A stretch of DNA of 64,000 bases from Pseudomonas pergaminensis (GCF_024112395.2 NZ_CP078013.2:4526001-4590000); one strand, 5' to 3'. Shown: positions 26,808 to 35,981, counted from the stretch's first letter. A program made the numbers and translations. The notes: generated from the sequence alone by a model not told the origin.

Positions 26808-27818
26808 ATGCTGCCACGCGTTACCGCCCTGCTCACCGGCATTGGCTGCTGTGCCCTGGCCCACGCCGCGCCCACCCACTACCCGCTGACCGTGGAAAAC
26901 TGCGGCAGCAGCCTCAGCTTCCAACAAGCCCCCGCCCGTAGTGTGACCATCGGCCAAGCCGCCACCGAGATGCTGTATGCCTTGGGCGTGGGCGACAAAG
27001 TGGTCGGCACCTCGCTGTGGTTCAACAGTGTGTTGCCGCAATACAAAACGCAGAACGACCGCATCGAGCGCCTGGCCAACAACGAGCCGAGCTTCGAAGC
27101 CGTGATCGCCAAGCGCCCGCAACTGGTGGCCGCCGAGCTGGAATGGGTGGTCGGGCCGCAAGGCGTGGTCGGCACCCGCGAGCAATTCCATGAACTGAAG
27201 ATCCCCACCTACCTGCTGCCCTCCGACTGTGAAGGCAAGGACAACTTGGTGGGCGCCGACGGCACGCGGCTGGAGCCGTTCCGTATCGAGACTATCTATA
27301 AGAGCATCAGCCAACTGGCGCAGATTTTCGACGTTCAGGATCGCGGCCAGCAGTTGAACGATGAGCTCAAGGCACGCCTGGCCAGGTCCGTCGCCACCGT
27401 GCAAGGCAAAGGCCTCAAGCAGGCCAGCGCGCTGGTGTGGTTCTCCAGTTCGGAGATGGCCAGCGACCCGTACGTGGCCGGCCATAAAGGCATTCCCGAA
27501 TTCATGCTGCAAACCCTCGGCCTGTCCAACGTGGTGCAGTCCGATGAAGAGTGGCCCGCCGTCGGCTGGGAAACCATTGCCAAGGCCAACCCGACCTTCC
27601 TGGTGATCGCGCGCATGGACCGCCGCCGCTACCCCGCCGACGACCATGAAAAGAAACTGGCGTTTTTGCGCAGCGACCCGGTGACGCGCAACATGGATGC
27701 GGTGAAAAACAACCGTATCATCATCCTCGACGCCCTGGCATTGCAGGCCAGCATCCGCATGTTCGACGGTCTTGAACAACTGGCCACGGCCATCGACGGC
27801 TACGACCTGCCGAAATGA
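26808..27818 (+). CDS. btuF: Periplasmic cobalamin/corrinoid-binding protein BtuF
   Basis: 336 residues with a Sec signal (MLPRVTALLTGIGCCALAHA). The mature protein has the helical-backbone metal/cobalamin-binding fold: an N-terminal lobe (RSVTIGQAATEMLYALGVGDKVVGTS...) and a C-terminal lobe (VVQSDEEWPAVGWETIAKANPTFLVI). Placed behind a B12 riboswitch and ahead of a FecCD permease and ATPase, it most likely delivers cobalamin or a precursor. GGAGA lies 7 bases before the ATG. The residues Cys(EN) near the mature N-terminus and PSDCEGKD form a possible disulfide. It is longer than E. coli BtuF, so the ligand could be another corrinoid. Confidence 0.85.
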   Translation: MLPRVTALLTGIGCCALAHAAPTHYPLTVENCGSSLSFQQAPARSVTIGQAATEMLYALGVGDKVVGTSLWFNSVLPQYKTQNDRIERLANNEPSFEAVIAKRPQLVAAELEWVVGPQGVVGTREQFHELKIPTYLLPSDCEGKDNLVGADGTRLEPFRIETIYKSISQLAQIFDVQDRGQQLNDELKARLARSVATVQGKGLKQASALVWFSSSEMASDPYVAGHKGIPEFMLQTLGLSNVVQSDEEWPAVGWETIAKANPTFLVIARMDRRRYPADDHEKKLAFLRSDPVTRNMDAVKNNRIIILDALALQASIRMFDGLEQLATAIDGYDLPK

Positions 27819-28819
27819 TGCGCACCCTACTCGCCCTGGCCCTGCTCCTGGCCGCCGTACTGGCCGGCGTGGCCATCGGTGAAACCGCCATCTCGCCGCA
27901 CGTGGTGCTCCAGGTACTCGCCAACAAACTGTGGGCGGCCGGCTACGTGCTCGACCCCATCGACGAAGGCGTGGTGTGGAATTACCGCCTCACCCGTGCC
28001 CTGGTCGCAGCCGCGTGCGGTGCGGGGCTGGCCACCTGCGGGGTGATCCTGCAATCGCTGTTGCGCAACCCGCTGGCCGATCCGTACCTGCTGGGCATCA
28101 GCGCTGGCGCTTCGACTGGCGCGGTGTTGGTGGCGTTGATGGGCGTGGGCGGTGGCTTGATTTCGTTATCGGCCGGCGCTTTCGTCGGCGCGATGGCGGC
28201 ATTTGCGCTGGTGATCCTATTGGCGCGTGCCAGTGGTTCGGCCAGTGGCACCGGCCAGATCATCCTCGCCGGCATTGCCGGCTCGCAGCTGTTCAATGCA
28301 CTCACCGCGTTTCTGATCACCAAGTCGGCCAGTTCCGAACAGGCGCGCGGCATCATGTTCTGGCTGCTGGGCAACCTCAGCGGCGTGCGCTGGCCCTCGG
28401 TGTGGCTGGCGGTGCCGGTAGCGGTCGCTGGGTTGGCCGTGTGCCTGTGGCACCGGCGGGCGCTGGATGCGTTTACCTTCGGCAGCGACTCGGCGGCGTC
28501 CCTTGGTATCCCGGTGCGCCGCGTGCAATTTGTGCTGGTGGGATGCGCGGCCCTGGTGACGGCGGTGATGGTGTCGATTGTCGGCTCCATCGGCTTTGTC
28601 GGGCTGGTGATTCCCCACGCCGTGCGCTTGCTGCTCGGCACCGGGCATTCACGCCTGCTGCCGGCGAGTGCGTTGGGCGGTGCGCTGTTTTTGATTGCGG
28701 CGGACGTGCTTTCACGCACCTTGATCAAGGGCCAGGTGATTCCGGTCGGCGTGGTCACTGCGCTGGTCGGCGCGCCGGTGTTTGCGCTGATCCTGATCGG
28801 CCGGAGGAATGCGCGATGA
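27815..28819 (+). CDS. btuC: Cobalamin ABC transporter permease BtuC (FecCD family)
   Basis: 334 residues, about 9-10 transmembrane segments. Typical FecCD landmarks: NYRLTRALVAAACGAGLATCGVILQSLLRNPLADPYLLGISAGAS near the N-terminus, a GxxxG-rich TM region, and VSIVGSIGFVGLVIPHAVRLLLGTGHSRLLPASALGGALFL near the C-terminus. Forms the inner-membrane channel with BtuD. Starts inside the btuF stop (ATGATG), so translation is coupled. Confidence 0.9.
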   Translation: MMRTLLALALLLAAVLAGVAIGETAISPHVVLQVLANKLWAAGYVLDPIDEGVVWNYRLTRALVAAACGAGLATCGVILQSLLRNPLADPYLLGISAGASTGAVLVALMGVGGGLISLSAGAFVGAMAAFALVILLARASGSASGTGQIILAGIAGSQLFNALTAFLITKSASSEQARGIMFWLLGNLSGVRWPSVWLAVPVAVAGLAVCLWHRRALDAFTFGSDSAASLGIPVRRVQFVLVGCAALVTAVMVSIVGSIGFVGLVIPHAVRLLLGTGHSRLLPASALGGALFLIAADVLSRTLIKGQVIPVGVVTALVGAPVFALILIGRRNAR

Positions 28820-29580
28820 CGGTACTGAGCTGCACGGGGTTAGGCTTCAAAGTACGCGAGGTCGAGTTGCTGCGCGATATTCACTTGGACGTTCATCTGG
28901 GTGAAACCCTGGGAATTGTCGGGCCGAACGGCTCCGGCAAGTCCACTTTGCTCAAGCTGCTCGCCGGCCTGCGCACGCCGGCGGCCGGCGACGTGTTGCT
29001 GGGCGGCCAGCGCCTGGGCACGCTATCGCGCCGCGCCATCGCACAACAACTGGCCGTGGTGGAACAGCAGGCCGACACCGACGACGCCATCCGCGTGTTC
29101 GACGCCGTGGCGCTGGGCCGTACACCGTGGCTGTCGGCGCTGAGCCCGTGGTCCAGTGACGACGACGCCATCGTGAACCAGGCCTTGCATGACGTCGACG
29201 CCATCCACCTGAGCCAACGCGCCTGGCGCAGTCTCTCGGGCGGTGAACGCCAACGGGTGCACATCGCCCGTGCGTTGGCGCAACGGCCGCAGATCCTGTT
29301 GTTGGATGAGCCGACCAATCACCTGGATATCCAGCATCAGTTGGGGATCTTGAAGGGTGTACAAGGCTTGCCCGTCACCACCCTGATTGCCCTGCATGAC
29401 CTCAACCAGGCGCTCACCTGCGACCGCCTGGCGGTGCTGGATCACGGGCGGTTGGTCGCCCTGGGAGAACCGCTGGAAGTGCTGACCGCGCAACGGTTGC
29501 AGGAGACGTTCGGGGTGCAGGCGCATTACCTGACAGACCCGTTCGATGGGGCGCAGATACTGCGGCTACGCCCAAACTGA
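28816..29580 (+). CDS. btuD: Cobalamin ABC transporter ATPase BtuD
   Basis: 254 residues. Walker A GPNGSGKST, Q-loop region VVEQQADTDD, signature LSGGERQRV, Walker B LLLDEP with D-loop NHLDI, and switch His (ALHDLNQ) are all present. Its ATG overlaps the permease stop by four bases (ATGA). The leader and partner genes point to corrinoid import rather than siderophores. A hairpin at 29590-29619 ends the operon. Confidence 0.9.
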   Translation: MTVLSCTGLGFKVREVELLRDIHLDVHLGETLGIVGPNGSGKSTLLKLLAGLRTPAAGDVLLGGQRLGTLSRRAIAQQLAVVEQQADTDDAIRVFDAVALGRTPWLSALSPWSSDDDAIVNQALHDVDAIHLSQRAWRSLSGGERQRVHIARALAQRPQILLLDEPTNHLDIQHQLGILKGVQGLPVTTLIALHDLNQALTCDRLAVLDHGRLVALGEPLEVLTAQRLQETFGVQAHYLTDPFDGAQILRLRPN

Positions 29581-29589
29581 TCAACGCAT

Positions 29590-29619
29590 CCCACTGTAGG
29601 AGTCGGCTCCGACAGTGGG
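29590..29619 (+). terminator. Hairpin at the end of btuFCD
   Basis: Stem CCCACTGT / ACAGTGGG with a 14-base loop that contains GGAGTCGGCTCC, a shortened REP-like core. No long T-run. It lies between the convergent btuD and GNAT genes, so it may serve both. Confidence 0.5.
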
Positions 29620-29627
29620 CGTTGGTG

Positions 29628-30125
29628 TTAGAGGGTGCGCTGCATATGCGTCGTGCGCCACACCGGGTCAGCGTCCACATCCACCACCTCGAACCCCTGC
29701 CGAAGCCAAAAATCAATCGCCCCCGGCAAAAACGGATGGGTGTGCAGGTACATCACCGCGACCCGTTGTGCTTTGGCCTGCGCCTCCAGCGCACGGTACA
29801 ACTCGCCCGCCAGGCCAAAGCGGCGAAACGCCGGCAGCACAAACAGGCGCACCACCTCCACGGTCCTGTAGCCGTGGTAATTCAACTGCGGGAAACGCCC
29901 GTCATAGGGCAGGTAGCCGATGGCAGCGACGATCTGGCCCTCATCACGCGCGATCAGAAATCGCCCATCGCCGTGCAGATAAATCGCCTCGAAATGCGCC
30001 AGGTCCGCCGGCATGCCTGTCGCAGTGAGCGTGGGAAACAGCTCGGCACGGGCTTGCAGCACAAACCTCACTACCTCAGGGATATCCGCCGCCGTGACCG
30101 CCTGAATGATGGGCCCTGGGCTCAT
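29628..30125 (-). CDS. GNAT-family N-acetyltransferase
   Basis: 165 residues, single GNAT fold. It has the strand EVVRLFVLPAFRRFGLAGELYRALEAQAKAQ, where RRFGLA is the acetyl-CoA pyrophosphate loop, then MYLHTHPFLPGAIDFWLRQGFEVVDV as the C-terminal motif. Substrate unknown. Its ATG overlaps the stop of the preceding 74-residue gene by four bases. Confidence 0.85.
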   Translation of the reverse strand: MSPGPIIQAVTAADIPEVVRFVLQARAELFPTLTATGMPADLAHFEAIYLHGDGRFLIARDEGQIVAAIGYLPYDGRFPQLNYHGYRTVEVVRLFVLPAFRRFGLAGELYRALEAQAKAQRVAVMYLHTHPFLPGAIDFWLRQGFEVVDVDADPVWRTTHMQRTL

Positions 30126-30346
30126 GCAACCTCGATCTGCGTAATCCCTACCACCTGTGCCTGCTCCAGAATTTCCTCCGGCGTCGCATCCGCAGGCGGC
30201 AGGATCAAGCCATTCTCCGCATCGCCAAAATGCAACTGCAGCAGGTGCAACGCCGCTTCATGCACCGGCAATTGAAGTTGCTTGAGTTCGAATACCTGGG
30301 TGCGGGGCTCGTTGTTGAACAAGTAGTCGAGGGTGAATTCGCGCAT
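30122..30346 (-). CDS. Small conserved-looking protein, unknown function
   Basis: 74 residues, acidic and Leu/Gln-rich (MREFTLDYLFNNEPRTQVFELKQLQLPVHEAALHLLQLHFG...). A predicted mixed alpha/beta fold with no membrane segment. AGGA is 8 bases before the ATG. It is translationally coupled to the downstream acetyltransferase (ATGA overlap), which argues that it is real and may partner with it. Family not recognised. Confidence 0.72.
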   Translation of the reverse strand: MREFTLDYLFNNEPRTQVFELKQLQLPVHEAALHLLQLHFGDAENGLILPPADATPEEILEQAQVVGITQIEVA

Positions 30347-30390
30347 GGGGGAGTCCTTTTTATAGAAGAAGAGCAACTGATTAACCTGAC

Positions 30391-30870
30391 TCATCGATCA
30401 GGTTTTAAGTTCCCAAACCCATTTGCGCGCTCATAGCGAAGGTAGCCATGGGCGTCTGTCCCCACCGTGATAAACCCTGCACCTTCATACATCAGCCGGG
30501 CAGGGTTATCAGGGCGCACGCTCAAACTCAGGTGAGTGCAGCCGCTGCCCAACGCCGCAACCCCATAAGCGTCCAGCAACGCCCGACCTATCCCTTTGCG
30601 CCGATGAGCTTCGCTGACATTGATCGTGTACAGCTCGGCGAAACCGTCCTCGGGCTTCCATAGCGAATACCCGACAAACTGACCGTCCAGCACCGCGACC
30701 GTGAGCAGCTCGAAGTTATCGACCCACAGCGCGAGGTTGCGCTCCACCTGCGAGCGCCAACCGGCTTCGTGAGTAGGCTCCCACTGTTGGATGTAGGCCA
30801 ACTCCCCTCGGTAGATTGACGGTAGGTCAGTGACAATCGCTGGGCGTAGGCTCAGTGCATTCACAGGCAC
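30391..30870 (-). CDS. GNAT-family N-acetyltransferase
   Basis: 160 residues. Core motif LYTINVSEAHRRKGIGRALLDAYGVAAL with the acetyl-CoA loop RRKGIG, then LSVRPDNPARLMYEGAGFITVG, the standard 'N.A...Y...GF' end. The start is GTG 30870 with AAGGA 6 bases upstream; the open frame above it overlaps the next gene and is not protein-like. Substrate unknown. Confidence 0.85.
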   Translation of the reverse strand: MPVNALSLRPAIVTDLPSIYRGELAYIQQWEPTHEAGWRSQVERNLALWVDNFELLTVAVLDGQFVGYSLWKPEDGFAELYTINVSEAHRRKGIGRALLDAYGVAALGSGCTHLSLSVRPDNPARLMYEGAGFITVGTDAHGYLRYERANGFGNLKPDR

Positions 30871-30905
30871 GTATTTTCCTTGGCGCTTTATTGGAAGGCG
30901 CAAGA

Positions 30906-31850
30906 TTACTTGGACGATGTAAGGTTGAGTACTTCCCCGCTCACTCGCTGGCTTATCCACTCACGGCAACAGGCAAGCACTTCCTTCCCCATCACCACCG
31001 GAAAATGAATAAACCCATGCGCCGCCTCCGGCAACAGGTACGCTTCAGCCCCTGGCCAGCGCTCAGCAATCAACAGTGTGTCATCCTTCAAAGGGTCCAG
31101 CTCTCCCACAAACATCAACGCCGGTGGCAGGCCCTCGAAGTCGCCGTACAATGGTGACAGCGGCGGCCGGCGGCGCTCGTCATCGCTCAACCCCGGCGTG
31201 AGCATGCGCAGCGCCTCGACCATGCCCGGCCCGTCCAGCAACAGCGTGTCCGGCCCCGCCGCGCGCACGCTGGGTGTGCCGGTCAAGTCGTAGACGCCGT
31301 AATACAACACCGCCCCGCTCACCCGCTGGAGCAGCGCTGGCCATTGCTTCAGCGCGAGCAAGGTGGCCGCTGCCAGGTGCCCACCGGCCGATTCACCGAC
31401 GACGAACACCGGCAGGCCAGCGAATTCCTCGGCGGTGAGCAACCAACGCGCGGCCGCCAGGCAGTCGTCCATCAGCCCTTCGACCGGCGTGTCGACCGCC
31501 AGCCGATAATCCACCGACACCACCGTCACGTCGCAGGCATTGACCATCCCCAGGTTCAGGTCGTCATCCATCTGCGCATTGCCGATCACCAAGCCGCCGC
31601 CGTGGATATCCAGCACCACACCTTTAGGCTTGCCGCTGGGGCGCAGGATGCGCACGGGGACTGAATCGACGTAATGGGTTTCAGCCACAGGGGCTTGCTT
31701 GATCTTCTGACTGACCCGCAACAGCGCCTGGATCAAACGCGGCGTGACGCGATTGCGGATCTTGAAGCGCGGCAACCAGGCGAGTTTCTGGTTGAATCGG
31801 CGCATCTCGGCCAGTTCGGGCTCACTGGCGGGCCAGGGTTTAACGGCCAT
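30906..31850 (-). CDS. Alpha/beta hydrolase fold-3 esterase (HSL family)
   Basis: 314 residues. It has the oxyanion motif DIHGGGLVIG, the nucleophile elbow GESAGG, the acid in VGELDPLKDD and the His in AAHGFIHF, the full hormone-sensitive-lipase triad. A cytoplasmic carboxylesterase is likely. Its ATG shares one base with the tspO stop (TGATG), so the two genes are coupled. Confidence 0.92.
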   Translation of the reverse strand: MAVKPWPASEPELAEMRRFNQKLAWLPRFKIRNRVTPRLIQALLRVSQKIKQAPVAETHYVDSVPVRILRPSGKPKGVVLDIHGGGLVIGNAQMDDDLNLGMVNACDVTVVSVDYRLAVDTPVEGLMDDCLAAARWLLTAEEFAGLPVFVVGESAGGHLAAATLLALKQWPALLQRVSGAVLYYGVYDLTGTPSVRAAGPDTLLLDGPGMVEALRMLTPGLSDDERRRPPLSPLYGDFEGLPPALMFVGELDPLKDDTLLIAERWPGAEAYLLPEAAHGFIHFPVVMGKEVLACCREWISQRVSGEVLNLTSSK

Positions 31851-32290
31851 CAGCGGTTATTGCGCAGGATCGAAAAGTTCAGCGCCGCCGCCACGCACAG
31901 CCACGCCAGGTAAGGGAACAGAATCAAGCCAGTGATCAGATCCAGACGCACCGCCAACACCACCATCGCCGCCACCGTGACCCACAGCACCGTGATAATC
32001 ACCATCGCGGCGAGGATGCGATGGGCACCGAAGAACACCGGCGTCCACAGGGTGTTCAACGCAATCTGCGCCGCCCACAAGGCCAGCACCATTTGGCTGC
32101 CTGGAATCAGGCTGAGGCGGTATCCGGCCCAAGCCAGCAGCAAGTAGATAATCGTCCACGCCACCGGGAACAACCAATTGGGCGGGGTGAAGCTGGGTTT
32201 AACCAGGGATTCGTACCAGGCACCCGGCTTGAAAATAATGCCGGTGCTGGCGGCAGCGGCGCAGGCGAGCAGGAAGATGAAGAAGGTCAT
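31850..32290 (-). CDS. tspO: TspO/MBR-family tryptophan-rich membrane protein
   Basis: 146 residues with five hydrophobic segments. The family hallmarks are present: WYESLVKPSFTPPNWLFPVAWTIIYLLLAWAGYR at TM1-2, LNTLWTPVFFGAHR at TM3 and FPYLAWLCVAAALNFSILRNN at TM5. Binds porphyrins or similar ligands in the membrane; often light- or oxygen-related in bacteria, though no such gene is adjacent here. AAGGA lies 6 bases before the ATG. Confidence 0.93.
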   Translation of the reverse strand: MTFFIFLLACAAAASTGIIFKPGAWYESLVKPSFTPPNWLFPVAWTIIYLLLAWAGYRLSLIPGSQMVLALWAAQIALNTLWTPVFFGAHRILAAMVIITVLWVTVAAMVVLAVRLDLITGLILFPYLAWLCVAAALNFSILRNNR

Positions 32291-32418
32291 AGTCGGTCCT
32301 TGGCTGGGCATTTCAAGCTTGGACGTGCAGGACGCGGGTAAAAGTTCACTGCGGTTTCAATGTAAAGCTGACTGCGAGGCGGTGGCACTGCCAGTATTTT
32401 TGTTGACTGGTACACCGC

Positions 32419-32975
32419 GTTCGCAGCCTCGCTAAAGCTCGACAGCTCCCACAGGGAGCCGCGTACCTGGTGGAGTTTCAGCCGTCTGTGCAAATGTCAG
32501 CCACACCCCAGATCTAATGTGGGAGCTGACGAGCCCCGGCGAGGCTGCGATGGCGGCGGCACTGCCAGCATTTTCGTTGACTGATACACCGCTTTCGCAG
32601 CCTCGCTAAAGCTCGACAGCTCCCACAAGGGTCCGCGTACCTGGCGGAATTTCAGCTATCTGTGCAAATGTCAGCCACGCCCCAGATCTAATGTGGGAGC
32701 TGTCGAGCCCCGGCGAGGCTGCGATGGCGGCGGCACTGCCAGTATTTTAGTTGACTGATACACCGCTTTCGCAGCCTCGCTAAAGCTCGACAGCTCCCAC
32801 AGGGGGCCGCGTACCTGGCGGAGTTTCAGCCATCTGTGCAAATGTCAGCCACGCCCCAGATCTAATGTGGGAGCTGTCGAGCCCCGGCGAGGCTGCGATG
32901 GCGGCGGCACTGCCAGCATTTTCGTTGACTGATACACCGCTTTCGCAGCCTCGCTAAAGCTCGACAGCTCCCACA
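32419..32975. repeat. Tandem REPIN-like array, period 174 bp
   Basis: The forward half TTCGCAGCCTCGCTAAAGCT begins near 32420, 32594, 32768 and 32942 (period 174), each paired with an inverted partner (GGGAGCTG(A/T)CGAGCCCCGGC) within the unit. That makes three full units and a partial fourth. Spacer sequence is shared, so whole REPINs were duplicated in tandem. The last copy enters the 3' end of the nucleotidyltransferase gene. 32291-32418 holds a partial unit and nothing else. Confidence 0.92.
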
Positions 32976-33523
32976 ATTCTCAACCAAGGCCAGCGCGCTT
33001 GATAACTGCGGGCCTTTTGCGCGAACAACTCAGGTTCTCGATGCACCGGGTTGATGCGCAGCACGCCCTGCGCCACATCCTTCAGCCCATACGGCGCGTA
33101 CAGTTCGCCCGTGGCAATCTCCAACCCAATGCACGTACCCGCCACCAAGTAACGATCAATCCCTTGTTTGGCCGAGTGCAACGGCGGATAAGGTCGACCA
33201 AACCGCTCGGCGTACCAGAGATGAACCCGCGCTTGGTTCTTCACTTCCACATTCACGCCCAGGTCCTGAAACAACCCCTCGGCCCTGCGGATCACCCTGT
33301 CCTCGGCCTCGTAGGACAGGTCGGTATCAAAGTAGAAGACGTCGTAGTCCTTAACGCCCTGGGCTGCAGGCAGATTCGACTGATGATTCCACACCGCCTG
33401 GAACAGGCAGCCCGCCGTGAGAAAACACTGGTCTACCTCCAAGTCAGGCAGGCGCGCGGTGATTTCGGCGTTGATGGGGTTGGCCATGGCCAGGTTGATC
33501 AGGGTTTCGACGGTCAATGTCAT
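32954..33523 (-). CDS. Nucleotidyltransferase family protein (DUF925 / NTP_transf_6)
   Basis: 189 residues. It has the degenerate nucleotidyltransferase signature FLTAGCLFQAVWNHQSN followed by VKDYDVFYFDTDLSYEAEDR, where the D-x-D provides metal ligands, as in the DUF925 family. Substrate unknown. ATG 33523 (MTLTVETLINLA) has AGGAG upstream and fits the family; the longer frame does not. The final codons (IVGAVEL and stop) are supplied by a REP repeat (32954-32975), so this C-terminus was probably changed by the repeat. Confidence 0.83.
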   Translation of the reverse strand: MTLTVETLINLAMANPINAEITARLPDLEVDQCFLTAGCLFQAVWNHQSNLPAAQGVKDYDVFYFDTDLSYEAEDRVIRRAEGLFQDLGVNVEVKNQARVHLWYAERFGRPYPPLHSAKQGIDRYLVAGTCIGLEIATGELYAPYGLKDVAQGVLRINPVHREPELFAQKARSYQARWPWLRIVGAVEL

Positions 33524-33585
33524 GGGCACTCCTTGAGGTGTCACCAGCCTACACGACCGAGAAGAGGATTTCGTGACCGACACGC

Positions 33586-35025
33586 CTAAATCAAACCCAG
33601 CGTCAGTGCCTTCAGCGTGGCGGCCGCACGCGTTGTGCACTCCAATTTGCGAAACACGCTTTCCACGTGGGTGCGCACGGTGCTCGGGCTAATGCCTAGT
33701 TGGCGCGCCACTTCCTTGTTGCTGCCACCTTTACTGATGCGCTGCAAAATCTCGGTTTCGCGCTCGGTCAGCGGGCCATTGCTGGCCTTGCAGCCTTTGA
33801 CCGACAGCTCGCCCCGCGCCGCAGCGATCACCGCCTGGCACGCGCGAGGGTCGAAGCGCCCCTGCTGCGCCTCATCCAACAGCACGCGTTCAGCCCCTTC
33901 CTCGCTGAACGCTGGCCGCCACGGACGCTCGCTGCGCAAGGCCTCCCAGGCCAGCGTGGCGGTGAGCAAGCGGTGCTCGTCCGTCAGTGCATCGCCGCTG
34001 AGGCTGCGGAAGTACCCACTGCCGTCCAGCCGCTCATAGGCGTGGGCTGCCAATTGCCCCGGCACCGCGAGCGCGGGAATCTGGCCGCACACGCGGGACG
34101 TCCAGTAGGGCACCAAACGGGCCTGCTCGAGGTCGTCGTCCAGCAGCGCACTGGGGCTGTTCCAGATGCGATTGGGCACCGCCGCCCGGCCGATACCGTG
34201 AATCAATGCCGCCTGGCTCAGGTGATTGGTAGTGGTGTGCGACAGGCCACACAGGCCCGCCGCCACGCGCACCAATTCGGCCGAACGCCGCGAATACCCG
34301 GCGAGCCAGGGCAACTTGAGGTCGATCACGTCGCCCACCAGGGTCAACGGCACCTCACGTAGCTCGGTGCGCGCGCAAGCCAACCCCTCCGGTACTGAAC
34401 GCAATTGCTCCAGCCAGTCCTCGGCGTGCCGCGACAGCTCGGCGATCAGTGCACCCGGATAGCGTTGATCACGCTGGCCTGCGATCCATTGCAACGCCAT
34501 CTCAAGGCCGTGCACCCGCGACAGAATCTCCAGGTCGCCCGCCAGCACCACCCAATAGACCACTTCCGGCACCTGTGGATGGCGCAGGCCAAAGGGTCTG
34601 CCGCCGCCGTCGAACTGCTCGAACACATTGCGCAGGCCGCGCTCAACGCCGGCGTTAAGCCCCAAGGTGCGCGCGATGTCGCCGGACACCTCGCAATGCA
34701 CCTGCGCCAACCCCGTCGCCTGGCCCACAGCGCGCACGCCCGCCGCGTCGAGGGTCTGGCTGAGCATCGCGTTGCGGCCCTGCACGTCGTCGCCGAGCAA
34801 CGCGGTAAAACCGTCCGCATTGGCCGTGCACCCCGACCAGCGCAGCAGCGCCACCTGGCGGCCGATGTCGATGTGCTCGCCGTCGCCGTGGCAGGCCTGG
34901 CCCAGCAGCTGCACCAGGCGTGCCGTGCGGCGCGACTGGCCGAACGGCTGGCCCATGCTCAAGTCGCCGACCATGGACAACGCCAGGATCGCGCCGTCCA
35001 TCTCAATGCAGTCAGTGTCGTCCAT
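33586..35025 (-). CDS. Degenerate HD-GYP domain fused to LuxR-type HTH
   Basis: 479 residues. Residues about 1-230 resemble the N-terminal part of HD-type proteins (RTARLVQLLGQACHGDG..., FEQFDGGGRPFGL). Residues about 240-400 carry an HD-GYP-like core in which the HD dyad reads IHGIGR (Asp replaced by Gly) and the GYP motif reads ERLDGSGYF. Residues about 415-479 form a clear LuxR DNA-binding domain (LTEREteILQRISKGGSNKEVARQLGISPSTVRTHVESVFRKL). Probably a transcription factor whose HD domain senses rather than hydrolyses. It is divergent from a secreted hydrolase and may control it. Confidence 0.83.
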   Translation of the reverse strand: MDDTDCIEMDGAILALSMVGDLSMGQPFGQSRRTARLVQLLGQACHGDGEHIDIGRQVALLRWSGCTANADGFTALLGDDVQGRNAMLSQTLDAAGVRAVGQATGLAQVHCEVSGDIARTLGLNAGVERGLRNVFEQFDGGGRPFGLRHPQVPEVVYWVVLAGDLEILSRVHGLEMALQWIAGQRDQRYPGALIAELSRHAEDWLEQLRSVPEGLACARTELREVPLTLVGDVIDLKLPWLAGYSRRSAELVRVAAGLCGLSHTTTNHLSQAALIHGIGRAAVPNRIWNSPSALLDDDLEQARLVPYWTSRVCGQIPALAVPGQLAAHAYERLDGSGYFRSLSGDALTDEHRLLTATLAWEALRSERPWRPAFSEEGAERVLLDEAQQGRFDPRACQAVIAAARGELSVKGCKASNGPLTERETEILQRISKGGSNKEVARQLGISPSTVRTHVESVFRKLECTTRAAATLKALTLGLI

Positions 35026-35129
35026 ACGCCTCTCCGCTCAGATTATTTGGCCGGCCTCGGATAAACGACCGATACCCGCGCGCCCCCGCAATGCCGACAC
35101 TGGCGTCACCCCCAACCGGAGACACCGCC

Positions 35130-35885
35130 ATGTTCAAGCCCAAAGCAATCGCCCTCGCACTCGCCATGACCACTTCGCTTTTCGCCAGCGCCAGCTTCGC
35201 CGCCCAACCCTCGGTGGTGATCGTGCACGGTGCCTTTGCCGACGGTTCCGACTGGGCCAAGGTGGTGCCGCTGCTGCAAACCCAAGGTATCAAGGTGACC
35301 GTGGTGCAAAACCCGCTGACCTCCCTGGCCGACGACGTCGCCGCTACCCAACGCGTGCTCAACAACCAGGACGGCAACGTCGTACTGGTCGGGCATTCCT
35401 GGGGCGGCACCGTGATCAGCGAGGCCGGCACTGACAAGAAAGTGCGCAGCCTGGTCTACGTCGCCGCCTTCGCACCGGATGCAGGCCAAGCCAGCAAAGA
35501 CCTGGGCAAAGACTACCCCGCCCCGACCGGCGTCAAAGACATTACAGCTGATAAAAACGGCTTTCTCTACATGACCGCGCAAGGCATGGCCACCGGCTTC
35601 GCCCAGGACCTGTCACCTGAGCAGACCGCCGTGATGGCCGCGACCCAAGGCCCGATCCGCGCCTCGGCCTTTGACGACAAAACCAGCGTCGCCGCCTGGA
35701 AAGGCAAGCCGTCGTGGTACGTGGTGGCCCGTGACGACCGCATGATCCAGCCCGACCTGCAGCGCGCCTTCGCCAAGAAAATCGGAGCACAGGTCACTGA
35801 GATCCCGGCCAGCCATGTGCCTCAACAATCGCGCCCGGCCGACGTGGCCAGGGTGATCATCCAGGCCGTGCAGCAAAGCCAGTAA
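35130..35885 (+). CDS. Periplasmic alpha/beta hydrolase
   Basis: 251 residues with a Sec signal (MFKPKAIALALAMTTSLFASASFA, cleavage before AQPS). It has VIVHGAFADGSDWAKV, the nucleophile elbow GHSWGG and a late ASHVPQQSRP His. The acid lies around ARDDRM. This pattern matches the secreted 'HGAFADGSSW' group related to salicylate esterase-like hydrolases. Substrate unknown. GGAGA precedes the ATG by about 8 bases. Neighbour of the HD/LuxR regulator on the opposite strand. Confidence 0.88.
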   Translation: MFKPKAIALALAMTTSLFASASFAAQPSVVIVHGAFADGSDWAKVVPLLQTQGIKVTVVQNPLTSLADDVAATQRVLNNQDGNVVLVGHSWGGTVISEAGTDKKVRSLVYVAAFAPDAGQASKDLGKDYPAPTGVKDITADKNGFLYMTAQGMATGFAQDLSPEQTAVMAATQGPIRASAFDDKTSVAAWKGKPSWYVVARDDRMIQPDLQRAFAKKIGAQVTEIPASHVPQQSRPADVARVIIQAVQQSQ

Positions 35886-35981
35886 CGACCGGCATTCTCA
35901 CAACGGGCCAGGCACTTATCAAGAACGCACGAAAAAGTAAGTGCCTGACTTTACTTGCATCAAGCGGATGGAAACGGATTC

